In this document: piece by piece, positions 7,422 through 12,065 of the stretch | Layout: each line of letters opens with the position of its first letter | How positions within the stretch are numbered: position 1 is the stretch's first letter | NCBI GenBank assembly: GCA_964547415.1 | Contig: CAZJNX010000145.1 | Location: forward strand, 1 to 12,065 | Reading direction: 5' to 3' | Length of the DNA stretch: 12,065 nt | Source: CAZJNX01 sp964547415 | Lineage (GTDB): Bacteria; Pseudomonadota; Alphaproteobacteria; Rhizobiales; Amorphaceae | Position numbers and translations under genes: made by a program | The notes under the pieces: model-generated | What the model was told of the DNA's origin: nothing | The model's database searches: none | What the model saw: only the letters and a program-made list of their open reading frames with translations

Positions 7422-8858
7422 TCAGCCGTAGGCGAACAGGTCCATCGGCTCCTCGACGCCGTCCACCCGGCAATCCTTCCGCATGACCGGCGCGAGGCGC
7501 GGCGCGAAGCCCTGCGCCCCCGCCTCCGCCATGGTCTGCGCCGGCACGAGCGCGAGGGAGCCTTCCGCCTTGTTGTGCTTCTCCAGCTTGGCGGCGAGGT
7601 TCGCCGTCGTGCCGATCACCGTGTACTCGAGCCGCTCCGCGTTGCCGAGGACGGCGAACACGATCCGCCCGCTCGCCACCGCCCCGTTGACGGCGAGCGG
7701 CGGTGCCCCGAGGGCCTCCAGCCGCGCCGCCCAGGCCTGCCGCGCCTCGAGGATCGCCTCGAGGGCCGCCACGGCGTCGGCCGCGGCGGTGGCGGACGGG
7801 GCGACGGCGCCGAAGGTCGCCATCACCCCGTCGCCGAGGAACTTGTCGATGACGCCGCCGTGCCGGTTCACGATGGGCACGACGAGGTCGTGGTAGCAGG
7901 TGAGGACGGCGACCACGTCCCGCGGGTCGGCGGTCTCCGCGAAGCGCGTGAAGCTGCGGATGTCGAGCATGAGGACGGCGGCATGCCGGTCGGCGGCGGT
8001 GCCGGCGGTGAGCTCCTCCTCCGCGGACGTGATGACGTCCGCGACCCCCTCCGACAGGAAGCGGCGCATGTCGCGGGTGGCCGCGCTCTCGCGCACGGCG
8101 GTGATGAGGGTTCGCCGCGCCCGGTAGAGGGCGAGGGACAGGACCGCGGTCACGACGAGGATGGTGAAGATCTTGTCGAACTCGGCGCCGAGCAGGATCA
8201 GGTTGTCGGTGAGGTAGGCGGAGAAGCTGCGGGTGACGGCCCCGGGCTCGGAGGCGGCGACCGCCCAGGCCACCATGGCGAGCCAGCCGGCCGCCGCGAA
8301 CAGCCCTTGCGAGAGGACGAAGCGCGGGTCGAAGCGCAGCGCCCGGACGGCGATGAAGACGAAGATGTACGCGAAGGTCGGCACCTTCAGGTAGAATGCC
8401 GGCGGCTGGTCGTAGGCGATGTGGAACGTCCAGATGAGGACGTAGAGCATCGCCACGTCCACGATCATCGACAGGACGAGGAGCCAGCCCGGCAGGAAGC
8501 GGGCGTGGGCCGCCGCGATCCGGGCGAGCGTGAAGGCCATGTAGCCACCGATGGCGAGCGGCACGGGCTCGATGATCCCCGCCGCCGCGTCGGTCGGGCG
8601 TGGCGACAGCAGGTAGAGGAGGCCGAAGGTGGAGATGATGACGAGCTGGACCCAGCCGATCAGGCGCTCGCTGCGCTCCTCCTCGAGCTGGACGAGCCGT
8701 TCGACCCGCGGCGGCAGGCGCGCGTCGCCCCCCTGCCCGCGACCGAGGTGGGCGGACAGGCTGCCGGGCAGGACGGCACGGAGCGCGCTCTGCAATCTCC
8801 GAACGCCATTCGGATCCGATGCAGCTTCTGGCAATACGGTTCCCTCCGGTTCGGTCAT
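7422..8858 (-). CDS. Membrane-bound class III adenylate/guanylate cyclase
   Basis: The 478-residue protein has six hydrophobic segments at about 66-86, 96-116, 123-145, 156-174, 180-202 and 226-246. A linker follows, then a class III cyclase catalytic domain from about 290 to 470, presumably cytoplasmic. The two metal-binding aspartates are Asp299 (in MLDIRSFTRF) and Asp343 (in DKFLGDGVMATFG), 44 apart as in characterised enzymes. Lys339 and Thr413 (in EYTVIG) occupy the base-selecting positions; a Lys/Thr pair is the class IIIb pattern and favours ATP. Asn420 is kept, but the transition-state arginine position is Lys424 (NLAAKLE). The membrane part resembles no sensor I can name. The start is uncertain: I chose the ATG at 8858, but neither it nor the TTG at 8888 has a clear ribosome binding site. 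Probably first gene of a three-gene unit. Confidence 0.88.
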   Translation of the reverse strand: MTEPEGTVLPEAASDPNGVRRLQSALRAVLPGSLSAHLGRGQGGDARLPPRVERLVQLEEERSERLIGWVQLVIISTFGLLYLLSPRPTDAAAGIIEPVPLAIGGYMAFTLARIAAAHARFLPGWLLVLSMIVDVAMLYVLIWTFHIAYDQPPAFYLKVPTFAYIFVFIAVRALRFDPRFVLSQGLFAAAGWLAMVAWAVAASEPGAVTRSFSAYLTDNLILLGAEFDKIFTILVVTAVLSLALYRARRTLITAVRESAATRDMRRFLSEGVADVITSAEEELTAGTAADRHAAVLMLDIRSFTRFAETADPRDVVAVLTCYHDLVVPIVNRHGGVIDKFLGDGVMATFGAVAPSATAAADAVAALEAILEARQAWAARLEALGAPPLAVNGAVASGRIVFAVLGNAERLEYTVIGTTANLAAKLEKHNKAEGSLALVPAQTMAEAGAQGFAPRLAPVMRKDCRVDGVEEPMDLFAYG

Positions 8859-9089
8859 TGCAAAAAAATGTGTTTCGTCGGGAACCAAATTGAATCTTTG
8901 AACATTTTCCCGTGTCGGACGTTCGGTTGCGGTTCAGGATGCGCTGCTAGTCTGGATGCGAGCGTCGGGTGGCGCGAGCGTTGCTTTCCGGTGGACGTGA
9001 AAGCGGTATTCGGTGTATCCGGTGCCGAAGGCGGCAGGCTTCTTTGCGCACGGCTGTCCGTCCTGCGCGAAACGCTGTGGAGAAATGCC
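8859..9089. promoter_or_regulatory. Divergent intergenic region with the window's most A/T-rich DNA
   Basis: These 231 bases separate the leftward cyclase from the rightward 107-residue gene. Bases 8866-8915 are strikingly A/T-rich for this window (runs of A at 8862-8868, TTGAATCTTTGAACATTTT at 8890-8908), which fits promoter DNA. One possible rightward pair is TTGCGG at 8927-8932 and TAGTCT at 8948-8953, but its 15-base spacing is short. The right part is also open in the frame of the next gene. No repeat or riboswitch is recognised. Confidence 0.4.
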
Positions 9090-9413
9090 ATGGCATCGAC
9101 CTTCGAGGACGACGGCCTCTCCGGGAGGCCGGAGCTTCCGGGCTCGGAATCGGCACCCCTTTACCACGTGACGGCGGTGCCGGCCTTTCACTTCGACGCG
9201 GACGGCGTGACGCTGATGCTCGCGTCCACGTTACCGAGCACGGACGGCGACGGCCACACCATGCGCGCGGAGGCCTACCTCAGCCTCGGCCACGCGGACT
9301 TCGAGCGGCTGCTGCGCCGCCTCATCGAGGTGCGTGCGGCGATGGTCGATGCCGGCGTCCCGAAGGCGGGGGTTGCGCCCGCGGCCATCGAGGTGCACGA
9401 GAAGGTGCAGTGA
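9090..9413 (+). CDS. Hypothetical protein, 107 residues
   Basis: I do not recognise this family. The product is acidic and soluble-looking, with no signal peptide or membrane segment. An N-terminal acidic, probably flexible part (1-24) is followed by alternating strand-like stretches (YHVTAVPAFHFDADGVTLML), a His/Arg patch, and a C-terminal helix with FERLLRRLIEVRAAM. No cysteine is present and no catalytic motif is evident. The ATG at 9090 has GGAG 7 bases upstream (9079-9082). The frame stays open further upstream, and GTG codons at 8992 and 8998 could add about 30 residues, so the start is not certain. Third codon positions are G/C-rich as in its neighbours, which supports real coding. It ends 27 bases before the lprI-like gene and may be co-transcribed with it. 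Confidence 0.7.
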   Translation: MASTFEDDGLSGRPELPGSESAPLYHVTAVPAFHFDADGVTLMLASTLPSTDGDGHTMRAEAYLSLGHADFERLLRRLIEVRAAMVDAGVPKAGVAPAAIEVHEKVQ

Positions 9414-9440
9414 CCGGGATGCGTGGCCGAAGGTGAAGAC

Positions 9441-9872
9441 ATGGTCGTGGGCAGGGTTGCGTTCATTGCGGCGATCGTCGCGATGGGGCTCGTCGGCGGC
9501 GGAACGGCCGCTGCCGCCTCCTCGCGAGCGCCGGCCGACTGCAGCCAGCTGGACACCACGCTCGACATCCGCGTCTGCCTTTCCAAGCAGTACGACGCGG
9601 CCGATGCGGCTCTCAACGCGGCCTACCGGGAGGTCATGGCCCAGCTACGGCGAAGCGACCAGGAGGCGGCGGACGGCGGCGACCGGGCCGGCACCCTGCG
9701 GGCCGCCCAACGGGCCTGGATCCCCTTTCGCGACGCATCCTGCAAGCTCGCCGGCGCCGTGGCCTACGGCGGCACCCTCGCCCCGGTGCTGGAGCTGAAT
9801 TGCCTCGTCGACATCACCGAGCGCCGCACCCGGGCTCTCCGCGAGATCGGCAAGGAATTCCGGTCCCCGTGA
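9441..9872 (+). CDS. Secreted LprI-like (DUF1311) protein
   Basis: The 143-residue precursor has a signal peptide (hydrophobic 6-24, small residues AAAAS before about 27). The mature part has the LprI/DUF1311 pattern: C..........D..VC....YDAAD..LN..Y (34-62), then LRAAQRAWIPFRDASC (86-101), and a final C with a T..R.. repeat (121-131). Four cysteines, 34, 46, 101 and 121, would form two disulfides in the periplasm. Mycobacterial LprI inhibits lysozyme; whether that applies here is unknown. There is no lipobox cysteine at the cleavage site, so it is likely soluble periplasmic or secreted rather than a lipoprotein. I chose the ATG at 9441, which has AGGTGA just upstream; the GTG at 9423 is possible but gives a poorer signal peptide. 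Confidence 0.85.
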   Translation: MVVGRVAFIAAIVAMGLVGGGTAAAASSRAPADCSQLDTTLDIRVCLSKQYDAADAALNAAYREVMAQLRRSDQEAADGGDRAGTLRAAQRAWIPFRDASCKLAGAVAYGGTLAPVLELNCLVDITERRTRALREIGKEFRSP

Positions 9873-9890
9873 TCCTGGCTGTCGTCGGCC

Positions 9891-9918
9891 CCGACACCCG
9901 TGCACCGGCAGGTGTCGG
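9891..9918 (+). terminator. Hairpin downstream of the lprI-like gene
   Basis: CCGACACC at 9891-9898 pairs with GGTGTCGG at 9911-9918. Inside, after a 2-base bulge, TGC at 9901-9903 pairs with GCA at 9908-9910, leaving an ACCG tetraloop. It lies 18 bases after the stop codon, where a terminator is expected. No T-run follows. Confidence 0.4.
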
Positions 9919-11029
9919 CACGGCATGGGCGGCGGCGGTTCGTGCAAGCGCCCGTGACGGCGGCGGAACCGCCGAACCGGACGGACGCCGAAGCCGGGGG
10001 GCGGCACGCGCGACACGGTGCGCGACGGACGGACCGGTCGCCTCTCGCCTCTTCGCGGTCCCGAGCGCTCCGTCGGAACGGACCGGAGCGGCGGCCGCGC
10101 GGCCGGCAGGCTCGACCGGCGGTGCCGCGATCGGGTCCACCGCCGCAGCGAAGCCGGAGCCACCTGTCCGGTGGACAGGTGGCTCCAGCGGCCACCCCGG
10201 CGCGCGATGGCCGGCGACCCGCCCGTGCCTCGAACCCCGCTCACAGCCGATTGCGGACGCGACCGGGCCCGCGCGGTTGCCCGCAGCGAGGATCGCGGGC
10301 CGGTGAAGGGCTTCGGCGTGCGCTGCCGGGAGAGCGGCATCCGGTGGCTCGCGAGGTTTCCTGGCCGGTCGTGCCGACGGCGCACCCGCGCCGAGCGCAG
10401 GCGGATCCTGTCGAGCCGGGGCGTTCGGGCGGGGGACTCTCGTGAACGAGGCAACCGCGATCAGTCCGGCTCGTGCAGGCGGCGAGGGCGTGCTCCGGTC
10501 CATGGAGGAAGGCGGGTCGATCGGGGAACGGCGCGAGCGGGTCCGGGACGCGCGTGGCCGGCAAGGCAATGCACCTGTCCCCGAGGCCGCGTCGCGGCGT
10601 CGCCGCCGCCCGGCAGGCCGTCCACTGGCCGCCGTATTCGCCCCGGACTGATCGCAACCGTGCGCGAAAAGCTCGGGTGCTGTCGGGAACCGGTCTTGCG
10701 ACGCCAGCGCTTCGCGGGCGACAGCGGCCTCGTGGTGGGCTTCCGCCTCGGCGGGCGGGACGTGGCCGCCCGGCACGGGCAGGCTGGGCAGTCGAGCAGG
10801 GCGACCCGCACGAGCGTGGCGAGCCCGACCGCCGCGATGCTCCTCCGTGGGCCGCCAGGGCGAACGACCTCGACCTTGAATGCCGGTTCCATCCGATCGC
10901 GCAGAGCGGTTCGATGCCATCGCGGGCACCACGCGGTCGGGGTGGGCGGCGCGCTGCGGCCGACGGTTCGCCGGGCTGGCAGGCCCGCATGACGAGCGCG
11001 GCGCCTCGCTGCCGACGAGGAGACCGTCG
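9919..11029. other. Unassigned 1.1 kb, no credible gene
   Basis: Several long open frames overlap here on both strands, but their translations are Arg/Pro/Ala/Gly-rich strings without family motifs. Third codon positions are less strictly G/C than in the genes to the left. The long frames are what very GC-rich, stop-poor DNA gives by chance. The stretch contains one perfect inverted repeat (entered separately) and borders a decayed transposase, so it may be further degraded mobile DNA or a gene-poor insertion scar. I found no tRNA, rRNA or recognisable small RNA. A non-conserved small gene cannot be excluded. Confidence 0.5.
10156..10186. repeat. Perfect 14-bp inverted repeat with 3-base spacer
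   Basis: GGAGCCACCTGTCC at 10156-10169 is exactly complementary to GGACAGGTGGCTCC at 10173-10186, separated by GGT. Fourteen matched pairs are well beyond what chance gives in a window this size, even at high GC. It has no T-run and lies about 280 bases beyond the last gene. It could be a dimeric regulator site, a hairpin in RNA, or two abutted transposon ends with a 3-bp spacer. The sequence alone does not decide. Confidence 0.85.
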
Positions 11030-12011
11030 ATGCGCCGTATCCGGGAACTCCTCCGCCGAAAGCACGCCCGGGGCCTGAGCGAACGGCAGATTCCCGCCGT
11101 CCACCGGTCGAGCCGGGGGCGCGATCGGCGGCGACCTGTCGTGCGTCCCCCCGGGGGTCTTCCATGGGCATTGCCGCCCGACCTCGACGACGGCGATGGG
11201 CCGGAGCGCCTTTCGTTCCCGGGCGCTCCGGGGCGCGCTGGCCGCGGCGTCCGCTGGCGGACCGGGCTCGCGTCGTCCGCGAACGCCGCCGGCCCGGCGT
11301 GACCCGCCGCCTGCTCCGCCAGGAGGGCCGTTCGAACGGTCAAGACGGGTTCGGGTCATCCTGCGTCCAAGGCGCCTGCGAGGCGTGAATTGGCCGCGCC
11401 CGGCGGGCGCCGCGCCAGGCCCGTTCGGCGGCGGGAAGGCGGTCGTCGGTCACGCCGGCGACACGATGGATGTGATCGGCCCCGCCAGTGGAAACGGCCG
11501 CCGAAGCCGCTCGCGGTCACCATGGCCGCCAGCTCCGTCGGCGCTCCGGCCCCGGGCGAGCCAAGGCTTCGAGGACCGGATCGACGTTCGCATGAACCCG
11601 TTGGCCTCTCCGGTGCGGCGTTGCGAAGGCGGTCGTGCCCGCCGATCTCGAGGCGAGGAAGGCCGCCGCCACGAACCGGGGATCGACCCGACCACTGCCG
11701 ACCCGGCCACTGCCGACCCGGCCGCGCACGACGGCCGGCCCTGCTGCCGGCACGCCCCAACGAGCCGCGTGACACGGCCACGACCGAGGCGGCAGTGCCC
11801 GTCACCGGGCGTTGGATCCTGGCGCGGCGGGGCGACCGGCGCTCCTTCGGCCCGGCCGGGCCAACCGCGGCGATCCCCACGCTCCTCGACGGGATCGAGA
11901 CACGGACCATGCGGGCTCGAAGGCGCCAGCCGCGCCGATCCGTTCGCCGGCAGCGACGACCCGCAGCGGTGGCCGCTGCCGGAAGCGCCCTGCGTGTTCG
12001 CCTGCTGGTAG
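11030..12011 (+). pseudogene. istA: Degraded IS21-family transposase (IstA) relic
   Basis: The remains of an IS21 IstA transposase can be followed by changing frame repeatedly. Frame 2: ATG at 11030 with GAGGAGA upstream, RRIRELL..KHARGLSERQI (the N-terminal helix-turn-helix), then PWALPPDLDD at 11162-11191. Frame 1: VTRRLLRQEGR...DGFGSS from 11299 to a TGA at 11388. Frame 3: AGDTMDVIGPASG at 11454-11492 and EDRIDVRMNPLA from 11571. Frame 1: KAVVPADL from 11626. Frame 3: HEPGIDPTTADPA from 11670. Frame 2: LLPARPNEPRD from 11741, GRWILARRGDRRSF from 11807, TLLDGIETRTMR to 11914. Frame 3: PLPEAPCVFACW to the TAG at 12009. These follow IstA order. The first catalytic Asp (normally in VDYAGDT) reads GHAGDT, so the enzyme would be dead even without the frameshifts. 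No istB or terminal repeats were recognised. Assignment is from remembered family motifs. Confidence 0.75.
11685..11729 (+). repeat. 15-bp tandem repeat, about 2.5 copies
   Basis: The unit GACCCGACCACTGCC at 11685-11699 is followed by GACCCGGCCACTGCC at 11700-11714 (one mismatch) and by GACCCGGCC at 11715-11723 before the match ends. In the transposase relic's frame 3 it encodes the repeated TADPA. The intact protein is expected to have a single such segment, so this looks like an in-frame duplication by slippage. Confidence 0.7.
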
Positions 12012-12065
12012 CGAGAGGTGGTGCCCTTTTCCCGGACAGTCTGGCGGCTCGGCTACGCTTGACCC

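Noticed and set aside
7338..9413. A 691-residue rightward open frame
   Set aside because: Most of it is the antisense shadow of the cyclase gene. Only the end, from 9090, is supported as coding, by its own ribosome binding site.
10650..10892. A leftward start reading MEPAFKVEVVRPGGPRR, reminiscent of the beginning of some IS66-type small transposon proteins
   Set aside because: The resemblance covers under 20 residues and nothing after it fits in any frame. Too weak to annotate, though consistent with more mobile-element debris.
10905..10920. GGTTCGATGCC resembling a tRNA T-loop
   Set aside because: No matching acceptor stem, anticodon arm or D-arm can be drawn around it.
10018..10992. A 324-residue rightward open frame
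   Set aside because: It is compositionally monotonous (Arg/Gly/Pro), has no recognisable domain, shows weaker third-position G/C bias than true neighbours, and conflicts with several equally long frames.
9814..11343. A 509-residue leftward open frame
   Set aside because: It overlaps the real 3' end of the lprI-like gene and the transposase relic. Its translation is Arg/Pro/Ala/Ser-rich without motifs, as expected from the complement of GC-rich DNA.
11196..12011. A 271-residue rightward open frame as an intact gene
   Set aside because: Only patches of it match IstA, and the intervening matches lie in the other two frames. It is one frame of a broken transposase gene, not an intact protein.

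Overview
The window reads as chromosomal DNA of a very GC-rich alphaproteobacterium, probably of the Hyphomicrobiales (Rhizobiales) type. This rests on recognisable protein families and strong G/C preference at third codon positions, not on any marker comparison. Eleven genes are complete and one is cut by the left edge. No rRNA, tRNA or CRISPR array was seen.

Bases 1-1611 (+) hold the 3' end of typA/bipA, a GNAT acetyltransferase and the inorganic pyrophosphatase gene ppa, which has a readable promoter. Bases 1658-2643 (-) hold a two-gene unit, dsbB followed by a small HExxH zincin-type protein, coupled by a GTGA stop/start overlap. Diverging from it, bases 2831-5728 (+) form a complete tripartite TRAP transporter operon: periplasmic binding protein, small permease and large permease, the two permeases again overlapping by GTGA. 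A strong hairpin at 5736-5764 closes it against the convergent genes.

Bases 5775-8858 (-) carry three co-directional genes with short gaps: a six-helix membrane class III nucleotide cyclase, a MacroD-type macrodomain protein and a glutathionyl-hydroquinone reductase. After a less GC-rich divergent intergenic region come (+) a 107-residue protein of unknown function and a secreted LprI/DUF1311-like protein with four cysteines. The DsbB encoded nearby belongs to the pathway that would oxidise such cysteines.

From 9873 to the right edge no intact gene is convincing, although the high GC leaves long spurious open frames. Two things stand out. At 10156-10186 there is a perfect 14-bp inverted repeat around a 3-base spacer. 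From 11030 to about 12011 there is a badly decayed IS21-family transposase (istA), readable only by switching among the three forward frames. A 15-bp tandem duplication lies inside that relic. The 1.1 kb between lprI and the relic is unexplained and may be further decayed mobile DNA.

I see no clearly new system. The items most worth following are the cyclase-macrodomain-reductase cluster, the cyclase's unusual active-site residues, and the relic/palindrome region.
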